Below the pieces are notes generated by a model, which saw nothing but the letters and a program-made list of their open reading frames with translations, searched no databases and was not told the origin of the DNA. DNA of 64,000 nucleotides from Pseudoalteromonas apostichopi (lineage in GTDB: Bacteria > Pseudomonadota > Gammaproteobacteria > Enterobacterales > Alteromonadaceae), in assembly GCF_030297135.1 (NCBI RefSeq), contig NZ_AP028065.1, positions 2,852,001 to 2,916,000 on the forward strand. Direction: 5' to 3'. Made by a program: the position numbers and the translations under genes. Shown here one piece after another: positions 28,091 to 37,346 of the stretch (its first letter is position 1; each line of letters starts with the position of its first letter).

Positions 28091-29263
28091 TTATGACAAG
28101 CGCTTATGTTTAAGTAATAAGTAAGTAAAAGGAGTGAGCATCAAAAAATGTACGCCAATTAATACAGGTGTCGTTAAATTTAAAAATTGCGTTATAAACA
28201 CTAATAAACTTGCGCCACTCATTTGCATCAAGCCGATAAGTGCAGAAGCTGTGCCTGCTTGTTTAGGAAACATACTCAATGCACGACCTGCCGATGAGCC
28301 AAGTGTTAAGGCATAACCAAAAGCTGCCAAGAACATAGGAAACATTAAAGCTAAAACTGAATTTTGCTGACTAAAAGCCAGCATTATGCAGCCTGACAAT
28401 ACTAACAACATAAGTCCTGCTTTTAAGGCTCGTTTGGGCTGGCGCTTTATATATATGGGCATGACGAAGCTTGCAAAAATGCTCAGGGCGGCATTACAGG
28501 TAAACCAAAAAGTAAAGTCGGTGACACTGCCACCAAGCTCTGTGATTATCCAACCCGGAGCAAGGGTTACAAAGACTAAAATAGCGGACATAGTCACTAA
28601 ACAAATTAAGCTATGAAATAGAAAGAGTGGTGTGGAGATAATAGGTATAAAGCGCCTTAAGTCGAGAATATGACCACTGTAAACACTGTCTTTAGGGCGG
28701 GTTTCTTTATAGAGAAACAAAACTATAAATAGGCCAACAAGTGCAAAACTGACCATGAATAAAAAGTTCATGCGCCAACCAAATTGTACGGTTAACCAAG
28801 CACCAAGAATAGGCGCAAGGGCAGGAATAAAGCAGACAATGCCATTTAAGTAAGTAATGATTTGTCCGCTACGCTCACTACCAAATTTGTCTCTAACTAT
28901 TGCAAAAGCGACGACAAAAGTTGCGCATGCTCCTAAGCCTTGTAATGCTCTTGCTATCATTAAGGTGGTAAAGTCTGGCGCCAAATATGCCCAGAATGCA
29001 GCTAGCCCATAAATCGTAACACCGCTAATCGCAACAGGTTTACGGCCAAATTTATCTGCAAGTGGTCCCGCAATAAGCTGCCCAAGACCGACTGTAAGCA
29101 AAAAAATAGCCACGGTTTGCTGAAGTTGCTTTTCTGACGCATTCAATTGTTCAGCGATAGTAGGAAATGCTGGAAGATAAATATCAATACCTAATGGGCA
29201 AAAAACAACCAGAAGGCCGAGGATAAATAATAAACTGAGGTTTTTGTGCTGGCGTGACTGCAT
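28091..29263 (-). CDS. Bcr/CflA family multidrug efflux MFS transporter
   Basis: 390-residue major facilitator with 12 predicted membrane segments. The family's N-terminal block CPLGIDIYLPAFPTIAEQL is at about residues 21-39, and the loop 2-3 MFS motif GPLADKFGRKPV is present. Bcr/CflA members export bicyclomycin, chloramphenicol or sulfonamides by proton antiport; the substrate here is unknown. A full AAGGAGAG site lies before the ATG. It stands alone, divergent from the hotdog-fold gene. Confidence 0.9.
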   Translation of the reverse strand: MQSRQHKNLSLLFILGLLVVFCPLGIDIYLPAFPTIAEQLNASEKQLQQTVAIFLLTVGLGQLIAGPLADKFGRKPVAISGVTIYGLAAFWAYLAPDFTTLMIARALQGLGACATFVVAFAIVRDKFGSERSGQIITYLNGIVCFIPALAPILGAWLTVQFGWRMNFLFMVSFALVGLFIVLFLYKETRPKDSVYSGHILDLRRFIPIISTPLFLFHSLICLVTMSAILVFVTLAPGWIITELGGSVTDFTFWFTCNAALSIFASFVMPIYIKRQPKRALKAGLMLLVLSGCIMLAFSQQNSVLALMFPMFLAAFGYALTLGSSAGRALSMFPKQAGTASALIGLMQMSGASLLVFITQFLNLTTPVLIGVHFLMLTPFTYLLLKHKRLS

Positions 29264-29429
29264 TCGCTCTCCTTTAAAACGGTATTTTATGTGCCCCTAA
29301 AGGAAAAGAAAAGCATTCACTTAGCTAAAAGTGTAATCTTTAAAACTGCTTACAAAAATTTTCCATTTCGCTATCTGGTCTGATGTGTTAGTTTTTTATC
29401 TCACATCATAAAAATAATGGATAAACGTC

Positions 29430-29906
29430 GTGAGCTCACAATCATCATTATTAAAAATTTGGACTAAATGTCAGTCACTGCCAAAAGGTAATTGGTTATT
29501 TAGTAAAGCTGTCTGTTTTAAAGCTCCTTATTTCGGCTCAATAAAGCCATTGATCACAGGTTTAACAGCAGGGCATTGCAGTGCAACCGTTAAAAACCGC
29601 CGAGCAATCCATAATCACATTGGTACTATCCATGCTATTGCCCAGTGTAATATAGCTGAGTTGTGCGCAGGTTTAATGGTCGATGCGACGGTGCCGGCAA
29701 AAACACACCGCTGGATCCCAAAAGGCATGACAGTGAATTATATAGCAAAAATTGACACAGACATGCGTGCAGTTGCAGATATAGAAGTACCGAGTGAGTG
29801 GTTAGAAAAGCAAGATTTGTTAGTACCGGTGAAGGTTTTTAACAGCCGCGATGAATTGGTGTTTACAGCAGATATCACAATGTATGTAACTGCTAAAAAA
29901 CGTTAA
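29430..29906 (+). CDS. DUF4442-type hotdog-fold protein (possible thioesterase)
   Basis: 158-residue protein, GTG start, whose central part (GSIKPLITGLTAGHC, HNHIGTIHAIAQCNIAELCAGL) has the pattern of the DUF4442/PaaI-like hotdog fold, in which a helix packs on a curved sheet at an acyl-CoA or acyl-ACP site. Acyl thioesterase activity is an inference from the fold. It converges with the bactofilin gene and overlaps its end by four bases, so there is no room for a terminator. Confidence 0.75.
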   Translation: MSSQSSLLKIWTKCQSLPKGNWLFSKAVCFKAPYFGSIKPLITGLTAGHCSATVKNRRAIHNHIGTIHAIAQCNIAELCAGLMVDATVPAKTHRWIPKGMTVNYIAKIDTDMRAVADIEVPSEWLEKQDLLVPVKVFNSRDELVFTADITMYVTAKKR

Positions 29907-30382
29907 GACTTATCAGCGGCTTGTTTGTTTACAAACGACAAGTCGTTGTCATCATCGGGGAGTAATGATGAACTGGTTTCTTCAGGCTTAATAGGCGCCA
30001 CATTATCTTCTTCATGACGATGTTTTAAGCTGCCTTCAATGATTGCTCCCGCTTCAATGCTAAGGGTGTCATGAAATACGTCACCATGGACTTCTGCGGT
30101 GCTTTCAATTACCACTTGATTGGCGATGAGTGTTCCGAAGATTTTACCTTTGACAGTTACACTATCAGCCTCAATCACGCCTTCAATCACACCAGTATGA
30201 CCAATCACTAGGTGTTTAACATGTAAATCACCATCGATCCGACCATCAAGTTGGACTTCACCTTGGCAAGTAAGGCTACCAGTTAAACGGACGTCTTCAG
30301 AAATAATTGAAGGAGTATGGTTGGTTCTTTTTAAAGATGAGCCAGACGAGCTAGCTGCTGGTTGCTTTTTTCTACCGAACAC
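29903..30382 (-). CDS. Bactofilin
   Basis: Polymer-forming cytoskeletal protein of 159 residues. The central right-handed beta-helix core is visible as repeated V/I-containing rungs with Gly turns (about residues 28-122: LTGSLTCQGEVQLDGRIDG, GVIEGVIEADSVTVKGKI). The termini are polar and disordered, as usual. GTG start at 30382. It overlaps the end of the M23 endopeptidase gene by 11 bases; this pairing is common and fits a model in which the bactofilin scaffold places the hydrolase for local cell-wall remodelling. Confidence 0.92.
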   Translation of the reverse strand: MFGRKKQPAASSSGSSLKRTNHTPSIISEDVRLTGSLTCQGEVQLDGRIDGDLHVKHLVIGHTGVIEGVIEADSVTVKGKIFGTLIANQVVIESTAEVHGDVFHDTLSIEAGAIIEGSLKHRHEEDNVAPIKPEETSSSLLPDDDNDLSFVNKQAADKS

Positions 30383-31523
30383 GAGAAAGGGCCTTTGTTA
30401 TTTTAACTGGATTGACATGTTTGCCATTCACTAAAACTTCGTAATGTAAGTGCGTACTGGTGCTACGGCCAGTACTTCCCATTAAGCCAATGACATCATC
30501 TTTAGTTACCGTTTGGCCTTTTTTTACTTTAATTTTATTTAGGTGGCCAAAGCGAGTGATGAAACCATTTTTGTGTTGTAGTTCGATAAAATTACCATAA
30601 CCACCATTACGACCAGCACGAAGAACCGTACCATTAGCGGGCGCAAAAATTTCGGTTTTATGCCAACCAGCTAAATCAACCCCTTTATGAAATGCACGAC
30701 GACCATTCAATGGGTCTTTACGAAGGCCAAAACTGCTTGAAATGTAGTAATCGGCAGCAGGGAGCGTTTGTGGCAATTCACTCAGCAAACTTTCTAGGTT
30801 GTTTAATGCTAATAAGTTATCTGCAATCGCTAAAAATTCAGCAGGAATTTTTGATTCATCAAATAAATCGAGTGGACCACCTTGAGCTGTATCTGAACTT
30901 TCTAGTACCGAGGCATTGGCAAGGCTGCTATCAAGGCCTGCACCCTCTAATATGGCAACGATTTCTTGATGGCGAAGTTTTATTTGCTCATCCAATACCA
31001 CAAAGCTGTTGTTATAAGCGGCATCAAGGCGCACTAAGCGTTCAGGAATACTTTCTAAGCGTTTAACTTGTTTTGGCTGCTGTTCACCTTCTAAAGGAGC
31101 ATGAAATTCCTCAGAGTGTTCCTTAACAGGTAAAAGCAATGGCTCAGCATTAGTTGGTAGTGCAGGTTTGTTCATTGATTCTGGTAGCGACTCAATCATG
31201 CTTTGCAATAACGCTTGTTTTTGCTCAAGAATAGCCAACTGCTCTAATTGTTTTTCATAGGCAGCTTGTTGCTGGTAGCGTTGTTTTTGCCACTGTTGTT
31301 GTTTGCTGAGTTGGTTTTGTTCGATGCTGATGATTTGGTCGGCTTGTGACATGATCTGGAGCGTTGAAATACTTAACCAAGCAATAGCTGTTAAAATGAC
31401 CAGAAGTGTTGTTAATTGTAACCAAGGCGCTAACACTAAGTGCTTTACTTCGCCATTTTGACGGATCAACAGCTGTCTAGCTGGAAAAATCGTGCGGTAA
31501 AAAGACTTAAGTTTAACTAACAT
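30372..31523 (-). CDS. M23 family peptidoglycan endopeptidase, membrane-anchored
   Basis: 383 residues: a short cytoplasmic tail, one membrane helix (about 33-53), a coiled-coil stretch rich in Gln and Leu (about 65-115), a helical linker, and a C-terminal LytM/M23 domain from about residue 260. The zinc-site motifs are complete: HKGVD and HLHYE, with the GYGN and GHLNKI blocks between. It should cleave peptide cross-links in the periplasm. ATG at 31523 is preferred to a TTG three codons earlier. Operon with the downstream bactofilin. Confidence 0.92.
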   Translation of the reverse strand: MLVKLKSFYRTIFPARQLLIRQNGEVKHLVLAPWLQLTTLLVILTAIAWLSISTLQIMSQADQIISIEQNQLSKQQQWQKQRYQQQAAYEKQLEQLAILEQKQALLQSMIESLPESMNKPALPTNAEPLLLPVKEHSEEFHAPLEGEQQPKQVKRLESIPERLVRLDAAYNNSFVVLDEQIKLRHQEIVAILEGAGLDSSLANASVLESSDTAQGGPLDLFDESKIPAEFLAIADNLLALNNLESLLSELPQTLPAADYYISSSFGLRKDPLNGRRAFHKGVDLAGWHKTEIFAPANGTVLRAGRNGGYGNFIELQHKNGFITRFGHLNKIKVKKGQTVTKDDVIGLMGSTGRSTSTHLHYEVLVNGKHVNPVKITKALSRVR

Positions 31524-31616
31524 GGCGTACAAAATTTAACTAATAACCGAGTTAAGATAGCAATCTGATTTAAAAAAGCCAGAAAAAAATTGTAACTCAA
31601 GAGAGAAATGGCAAAT

Positions 31617-31639
31617 AAAAAAGGGCAAATAATGCCCTT
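31617..31639 (-). terminator. Terminator after fahA
   Basis: Minus-strand AAGGGCA/TGCCCTT hairpin followed by a T run (A run 31617-31622 on plus). Confidence 0.8.
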
Positions 31640-31675
31640 AATACTTGTTTTGTAAATGAAAATAGCGAGTTATTT

Positions 31676-32989
31676 TCATTTGGCAGGTAGCACTGTACCC
31701 TCAACTGAACCAAAACCAATGCGTGCAAAACCGTCTTTTTCACACCAACCACGCATAATTACGTTGTCGCCATCTTCTAAGAAAGTACGTTGCTCGCCAT
31801 TAGCAAGGGTGATTTTTTCTTTACCGCCGCGTGATAGCTCTAACAATGAACCTGCTTCTTCGTGCTCTGGGCCTGATTGAGTGCCAGAACCTAACATGTC
31901 GCCAGGTTGGAAGTTACAGCCATTTACAGTGTGGTGAGTCACCATTTGCGCCACAGTCCAGTAAGAGTGTTTGAAGCTAGATTTAGATACTTGTGTTGGC
32001 GCTTCGCCAGCTGCACGCATCTTTTCAGTTTCGATTTGTACATCCATTTTGATATCGAATGCACCAAACTCACGGTTATGAGAAGACTCTAAATAGTCCA
32101 TTGGTTGCGGGTCATTTTCATCACGTGTCCAGTTTGTTCTAAATGGCGCCAGTGCTTCTGTAGTAACAATCCAAGGAGATACAGTCGATGCGAAGTTTTT
32201 CGCAAGGAACGGACCAAGTGGTTGGTATTCCCATGCTTGTAAGTCACGTGCAGACCAGTCATTGAATACACAGAAACCAAATACGTGGTTTTCAGCATTC
32301 TCAATGGCAATTGCATCGCCTAATTCATTACCTTTACCAAGGTAAATACCTAATTCAAGTTCATAGTCTAGGCGTTTACAAGGGCCGAATGACGGTACTT
32401 CAGCATCTGGTGCTTTAGTTTGACCGTTAGGGCGGTGGAACGTTTGACCTGATACATCAATTGACGATGAACGGCCATGATAACCAATTGGTACCCATTT
32501 GTAGTTAGGTAAAAGTGGGTTATCAGGGCGGAATAGGCTGCCTACTGCTGTTGCGTGGTAAATAGAGGTATAGAAGTCAGTGTAATCACCAATGCGACAA
32601 GGCAGCGCAAATTCGATATCTGCTTGAGCAATAAGTGCTTCGCTTAATTGCGCTTGCTCACTGGCACCTTCACGTAATGCTTTTGATAACGCAAGACGAA
32701 GTGCTGACCAATATTGCTGACCAAGGCCCATAAATTCATTTAATGTAGCTTGGCTCGCTGCTTTAACGGCAACTTGTGCATCACCTGAGAATAAACCAAG
32801 GTCGTTTACTTTCGCTAAATCGATAACTTGATCACCAATTGCTACAGCGCCACGGAACGCTTCGTCTGAATTTTTACGACGTACTTCTGCAAAAGGAAGG
32901 TTTTGAATTGGGAAGTCACAGTTCGCTTCGTTAGCAGATGCAACCCAGCTTTTTAGATTAATATCGTGGGTTTCGTTAATTAGGCTCAT
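31676..32989 (-). CDS. fahA: Fumarylacetoacetase
   Basis: Last enzyme of tyrosine/homogentisate breakdown, splitting fumarylacetoacetate into fumarate and acetoacetate. The 437-residue sequence has the FAH N-terminal domain and the metal-binding catalytic core with DYTDFYTSIYHA, PIGYHGRSSSI, ELELG and FNDWSARDLQ blocks. Length is typical of the long eukaryote-like form. AAGGAAAG precedes the ATG. It lies downstream of hppD but a strong hairpin separates them. Confidence 0.96.
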   Translation of the reverse strand: MSLINETHDINLKSWVASANEANCDFPIQNLPFAEVRRKNSDEAFRGAVAIGDQVIDLAKVNDLGLFSGDAQVAVKAASQATLNEFMGLGQQYWSALRLALSKALREGASEQAQLSEALIAQADIEFALPCRIGDYTDFYTSIYHATAVGSLFRPDNPLLPNYKWVPIGYHGRSSSIDVSGQTFHRPNGQTKAPDAEVPSFGPCKRLDYELELGIYLGKGNELGDAIAIENAENHVFGFCVFNDWSARDLQAWEYQPLGPFLAKNFASTVSPWIVTTEALAPFRTNWTRDENDPQPMDYLESSHNREFGAFDIKMDVQIETEKMRAAGEAPTQVSKSSFKHSYWTVAQMVTHHTVNGCNFQPGDMLGSGTQSGPEHEEAGSLLELSRGGKEKITLANGEQRTFLEDGDNVIMRGWCEKDGFARIGFGSVEGTVLPAK

Positions 32990-33086
32990 ACTCTTTCCTT
33001 ATTTGTTCGCGCTGATGTGTTAGTTATCTATATGGAGGCAATCAACGCAATTTAAACAGTTAGTTTAAAACAGAATTTAAAACGAC

Positions 33087-33129
33087 AAAAAGCAGCGTGT
33101 GAATATAGCCAAACCACACGCTGCTTTTT
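33087..33129 (-). terminator. Terminator after hppD
   Basis: Perfect 15-base inverted repeat AAAAAGCAGCGTGTG/CACACGCTGCTTTTT with a 13-base loop; on the minus strand it ends hppD transcription 16 bases after the stop, ahead of fahA. Confidence 0.9.
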
Positions 33130-33144
33130 ATTCATAATGATGAT

Positions 33145-34191
33145 TTAGATTACACCACGACGCTCTTGATCTCGTTCGATTGATTCGAAAAGCGCTTGGA
33201 AGTTACCTTCACCGAAACCGCCGTCATCTACACGTTGGATCATCTCGATAAAGATTGGACCAAATAGGTTCTTCGAGAAGATTTGTAGTAGGTAACAATT
33301 TTCGCTTTGGCTATCTACTAGAATTTGATGCTTACGGATCTTCTCTTTGTCTTCTTTAACCCAAGGCACACGGTCAAAAATTGTATCGTAGTACTCAGGG
33401 ATGATATCAAGCGTAGCAATCGTTGATTGGTCAAGCTTATCAAGTGAGCTTACTAGGTCATTAGTAAGGAATGCTAAATGTTGTACACCCGGACCATTGT
33501 ACTCATTTAAGTACTCATCGATTTGGTTGTTGTTGTTATCTTTGCCTTCGTTGATTGGAATCGAGAAAGTACCGCATGGAGATTTAAGTGCGTAAGATAA
33601 TAACGCTGTTTTTTGGCCTTTAATGTCGAAGTAACGTACTTCAGTAAAACCAAATACGTCTTTGTAGAAGTTAGCCCATGTTTCCATAGTGCCTTTATAA
33701 ACGTTATTAGTTAAATGGTCGATACGGATGAAGCCTTTGTCTTCAACAATGTTTTGCTCACTTAAATCTTCGAAGTCTGACTCATAGATAGAACCTTTGT
33801 CACCAAATTGCTCGATGAAATAGATTAAGCTGTCGCCGATACCGTAGATAGCTGGGTAAGGTAAATCTTTGTGTGTTGAGTCTGTCGCAGGTTTTGCACC
33901 GCGCTCAACAGCAACATCGAATGCTTTTTGCGCATTTTCTACACGCCAACCCATAGAACAGATTGCTGGACCGTGGCTTTTAGCAAATTCAGCAGAGAAA
34001 CCATCACGCTCATTATTTAGTAAGAAATGAATGTCATGTTGGTTGTAGTAAACAATGTCTTTACCTTTGAATTTTTTTAGCTTTGAAAAGCCAAAATCAG
34101 TAAACACTTTGTCCATGTAATCTGCATCAGGTGTTGCGTATTCAGTGAATTCAATGCCCATTAGGCCTAATGGATTATTTACTTCGCTCAT
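33145..34191 (-). CDS. hppD: 4-hydroxyphenylpyruvate dioxygenase
   Basis: Non-haem iron enzyme turning 4-hydroxyphenylpyruvate into homogentisate. The 348-residue protein has two VOC-fold halves; in the C-terminal half the 2-His-1-Glu iron site is readable as the His in IDHLTNNV, the His in QHLAFLTND and the Glu in IFIEMIQR. The start at 34191 gives MSEVNNPLGL with GGGAG eight bases upstream; an ATG two codons earlier and a GTG further up are less likely. A TyrR-box-like site lies about 125 bases upstream. Confidence 0.95.
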   Translation of the reverse strand: MSEVNNPLGLMGIEFTEYATPDADYMDKVFTDFGFSKLKKFKGKDIVYYNQHDIHFLLNNERDGFSAEFAKSHGPAICSMGWRVENAQKAFDVAVERGAKPATDSTHKDLPYPAIYGIGDSLIYFIEQFGDKGSIYESDFEDLSEQNIVEDKGFIRIDHLTNNVYKGTMETWANFYKDVFGFTEVRYFDIKGQKTALLSYALKSPCGTFSIPINEGKDNNNNQIDEYLNEYNGPGVQHLAFLTNDLVSSLDKLDQSTIATLDIIPEYYDTIFDRVPWVKEDKEKIRKHQILVDSQSENCYLLQIFSKNLFGPIFIEMIQRVDDGGFGEGNFQALFESIERDQERRGVI

Positions 34192-34314
34192 TGTCATTAC
34201 TCCCGCAATTATAAGCACTGCGCTAAAAAAGAATTATTGTTCTGTAATGAGCGGATGATTAACCAGAAATTCGATAAGGGGAAGATCCCAGCACTATTTA
34301 GCTAAAGCCTTCTT

Positions 34315-34332
34315 TGTAAATTAAATGGGACA
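34315..34332. promoter_or_regulatory. Candidate TyrR box upstream of hppD
   Basis: TGTAAATTAAATGGGACA fits the TyrR box TGTAAA-N6-TTTACA: the left half is perfect, the right half keeps ACA, and the essential G and C are 14 bases apart as required. It is 124 bases before the hppD start codon. TyrR itself is encoded in this window. Confidence 0.5.
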
Positions 34333-34461
34333 ATGATTTTAATTTCAGCAATTGCCCTAACAAAGGCAGTGAGTAAGCCACTAGGTTGACTAAAAGAGGT
34401 TAACCATCTTTATGGTTATCTATATGTATTTAATAGTAAATTTCAGCATTTTTCAGGCAAT

Positions 34462-34487
34462 AAAAAAGGCCTGAAACGGCCTTTTTT
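34462..34487. terminator. Terminator after the metallophosphatase gene
   Basis: AAAAAAGGCC-TGAAAC-GGCCTTTTTT, symmetric and able to work in either direction; ends the minus-strand gene 20 bases after its stop. Confidence 0.9.
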
Positions 34488-34506
34488 ATTAAGGCGATTG
34501 TATAGT

Positions 34507-37230
34507 TTAGTTTACGGTTTGGCGCGCTTTGTTAAAAAACTTGCTGCGTTGTTGTAACCAAGGGTTATTCATAATTTGTGGTGCAGCTTGATAATGACGC
34601 TCAACTACTTGGTTTAAGGTACGGGTTGATTGCGTAAAATTAAGTTGTTGCTGGGCAGCACCCATATTGGCAATCTCGGCATCAGTCATCGCACGACCTG
34701 CAAATAACAAGGCGTTTAAGTAACCCGGCTTAGTTTCGTAGTCATTATCGGTTAAAAGTAAGGCCGCATTGTTTATTGCCCAGCGCTCATTGATTTCACC
34801 TTCATCTTTAATACCAATTAGCTCGCCATCAAGATAAATTTTTAGTGCACCATTGTTTGGAGCAGCATAAAACACAAAAGCAATACGGTGCCAGCTGTTT
34901 GCTGTAAGCTCGCCAAAGTAACCGCTATCACTGGTGGCAATACCGATGGCGTTATCTCGGCTGACGTAAAGGTCTGCGTCATCACTATTAGTGATATCGG
35001 TTTGTAGTAATGAGCGCCACTCATTGGTGCTTTGTTCTGGCCACATAATATCCATCACTAAGGTGTAATCAGCGATAAGGCCTTTTGTTTGATAATCACC
35101 ATTAGCAGCACTATTAGCCGTTAAGGTTAAGCCTTGTGTTGGGCTATGACGAGCAAAGGACAACACGCCAGAGGCTCCACTTGGTAAATCAGCAATTTCA
35201 AGTTCAGTGGTGGTCGCAAATTGGCTATTCTCTGGCCCCCAGTTTTTGTCTTCAGGGTCATAAAAGCTGAGTGTTGCAGGGCCAAAGTCACTGCTAAACC
35301 CTTGCTCAGGATTATTAAAATTCCATACTGTGACTGCATCATCCGTTTTACACGCATTAAGCGTGTTATCGGTATCGAGATATAAACATTGGCTGGTGCG
35401 TGCTCGTGCGTAATTATCAAGCAGCCACCAACTTTCAGCGACCAATTGCGCTTCTAAGTTTGGCAGAGCTGGGAAGAATAATTCGCTATTAAGCGCTGGG
35501 CCTTTAAATAGAGCTACGTGGTAATTACTTGCATCATTAATGTTATCAGGCACTAAAGAGACCCATTCAGGTCGGCTTTCGAGCATGTTTTTTAATTGGC
35601 TGCCAGTCACCGCGACTTGATAAATTGAATTAAAGCCCGGGGTATTCGATGGTTGGCGTTCAACCTTAAACGCGGCATGGAAGTCTTCTTGGGTTAACGT
35701 TCCTGGTAGCCAGCGATCTTGTACTTGGCTTGCATCAAGCAAGGCCGCATCAATAGCAGGGAACTGCTGCATGGCAGCTTTGGCAGTAATCGTCGTGAGT
35801 TCTTCTGCAGTGGGGTAATTTTCTGAAACGGCAATTTCGGTGTTTGCATCTGGGGCATAGCGACCCATGATTTCATCAATGGCGGCTTTAGTGCTTTCAT
35901 CTCGGGTCGTAATGCTGGTTGTTGCTACGGTATTGTAATCAACATCTGCAAGCGTTTTGTCATCAAGGTTAAAGGTTAAGGTAAGATCAGTTAGCCCTTG
36001 AGCAAAAAAGTTTGGCTGAATGACAATGCTGCCGTTATCTAAGGTTTGATAGCTTTCACCGCCATGGGTATGTCCACCAAGTACTAAATCAATTCCTGCA
36101 ACATTTTGTGCAATACGGGTGTCAGTGCCTTCACCTAAGTGACTCACCATGACCATGTAATCAACATCTTGACGGTATTGGTTAACAATCTGCTCAGCCA
36201 CTTCTTGCCACTGCCAATTCATTTTAAAATTAGCGATAAAATCAGGGATCGGTTCCTCTTCGATAGGATCATCAAGTTCATTCCAAGGCACTGAAGTCAT
36301 ACCAAAAAAGCCAATTCGAAGACAACCAACTTGGACAACTGAAAAATCGACACCGGCAAATGGCGTATCGCTGCTACCATCATATTCGGTATTACTTGAA
36401 AGCACGATGGCATTATCGTCATCGGCAAAGTCCAGCAGTTGCTCAGGTCCCCACGCATAGTCGTGGTTACCAATCACTCGTACGTCAAAGGCCATTGCTT
36501 TTATTGCTTCGACTGTGGCTAACCCTTGTGAGGTTTGTTCAGCTACAGTGCCTTTTTCATAATCGTCACCGCCATTGGTGAATAAGGTGTTAGGGTTTTC
36601 AAGTTTTGCATTGTCGTAGTAACTGCGAATACGGCTGAATAATTGCTCTTTAAAGCCAAAGCGCGCGTGTAAATCAGCAACATGAATAAAGCGTACAGTT
36701 TGGTTACTGGCTGTGTCATTACATTGCTCGCCAATGGTTTTACTAACCGAAGGAATGGTGCGAGAAATTAAAGCAAAGCTACCAAATTCTGTGATAGCAC
36801 TGACTGCAAATCCATCATCGCTTTGTTCAGTAGTGAGAGTTTGCCATTGCTCATCGACTAACTGCACTATGCTAAAGGCAAGGTTGGTTTGTTCATTTGG
36901 TAACTTAATCGCTAAACTTAATGGCTCAGCAAATATCAGGTTATTGGGGCGAAAGGTATGAATGCTCGAGACAATACCTTGCTCTATATCTGTGCTTGAA
37001 GCGCTTGTCTCAGTGTAAGTAAATGTGGTGTCTGTTGTAACCGTGTTACTTATTGCATTAAGTGTGACATCGCCCTGTGCAAATTCAGCCGATAAACCAT
37101 TTTCAACAGAAATAATTAAACCAGACTGATCAGGAGCTGCTGCGACTTCTTTTGTTGTTTTATCGCCACCACATGCTGTCAGTAATAAGCTAGTCAGAAT
37201 AATGACCAGTAGTTGAGTGTTAGAGCGCAC
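34507..37230 (-). CDS. 5'-nucleotidase-type metallophosphatase lipoprotein with LamG-like tail
   Basis: 907-residue lipoprotein (lipobox LTAC at residues 17-20). After a beta-rich N-terminal segment of ~150 residues comes a calcineurin-like phosphatase with metal motifs VADLHARF, NGGDDYEKG, VIGNHDYAWG, MVSHLGEG and GGHTHGG. The UshA-like C-terminal nucleotidase domain follows (about 450-590), then a LamG/concanavalin-like domain near 690-850. It probably dephosphorylates nucleotides or similar esters at the cell surface. Substrate undefined. GTG start with AAGGAAC nine bases upstream. Confidence 0.85.
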   Translation of the reverse strand: MRSNTQLLVIILTSLLLTACGGDKTTKEVAAAPDQSGLIISVENGLSAEFAQGDVTLNAISNTVTTDTTFTYTETSASSTDIEQGIVSSIHTFRPNNLIFAEPLSLAIKLPNEQTNLAFSIVQLVDEQWQTLTTEQSDDGFAVSAITEFGSFALISRTIPSVSKTIGEQCNDTASNQTVRFIHVADLHARFGFKEQLFSRIRSYYDNAKLENPNTLFTNGGDDYEKGTVAEQTSQGLATVEAIKAMAFDVRVIGNHDYAWGPEQLLDFADDDNAIVLSSNTEYDGSSDTPFAGVDFSVVQVGCLRIGFFGMTSVPWNELDDPIEEEPIPDFIANFKMNWQWQEVAEQIVNQYRQDVDYMVMVSHLGEGTDTRIAQNVAGIDLVLGGHTHGGESYQTLDNGSIVIQPNFFAQGLTDLTLTFNLDDKTLADVDYNTVATTSITTRDESTKAAIDEIMGRYAPDANTEIAVSENYPTAEELTTITAKAAMQQFPAIDAALLDASQVQDRWLPGTLTQEDFHAAFKVERQPSNTPGFNSIYQVAVTGSQLKNMLESRPEWVSLVPDNINDASNYHVALFKGPALNSELFFPALPNLEAQLVAESWWLLDNYARARTSQCLYLDTDNTLNACKTDDAVTVWNFNNPEQGFSSDFGPATLSFYDPEDKNWGPENSQFATTTELEIADLPSGASGVLSFARHSPTQGLTLTANSAANGDYQTKGLIADYTLVMDIMWPEQSTNEWRSLLQTDITNSDDADLYVSRDNAIGIATSDSGYFGELTANSWHRIAFVFYAAPNNGALKIYLDGELIGIKDEGEINERWAINNAALLLTDNDYETKPGYLNALLFAGRAMTDAEIANMGAAQQQLNFTQSTRTLNQVVERHYQAAPQIMNNPWLQQRSKFFNKARQTVN

Positions 37231-37313
37231 TTACTCAGTTCCTTTGCCATACCAAATTAGTATAAGAATATAGTATCAGTTTTAAGGGCGCAGAGGGAAT
37301 AGAGGAGAGAGAA

Positions 37314-37341
37314 ATTCCCCGCAGCGGGCGCTACGGGGAAT
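37314..37341 (-). terminator. Possible terminator after the peptide transporter gene
   Basis: ATTCCCCG/CGGGGAAT stem with a 12-base loop; on the minus strand it is followed by TTTCTCTC, a weak T run. Confidence 0.6.
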
Positions 37342-37346
37342 AAATA

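Larger units (their letters stand above)
34192..34506. other. 315-base intergenic region upstream of hppD
   Basis: Holds the hppD promoter region with a candidate TyrR box (34315-34332) and the terminator of the metallophosphatase gene (34462-34487). No coding frame is supported. Confidence 0.7.

Noticed and set aside
30692..31066. 124-codon plus-strand open frame opposite the M23 endopeptidase gene
   Set aside because: Antisense to a clear M23 gene and lacks a ribosome binding site; composition is not protein-like.
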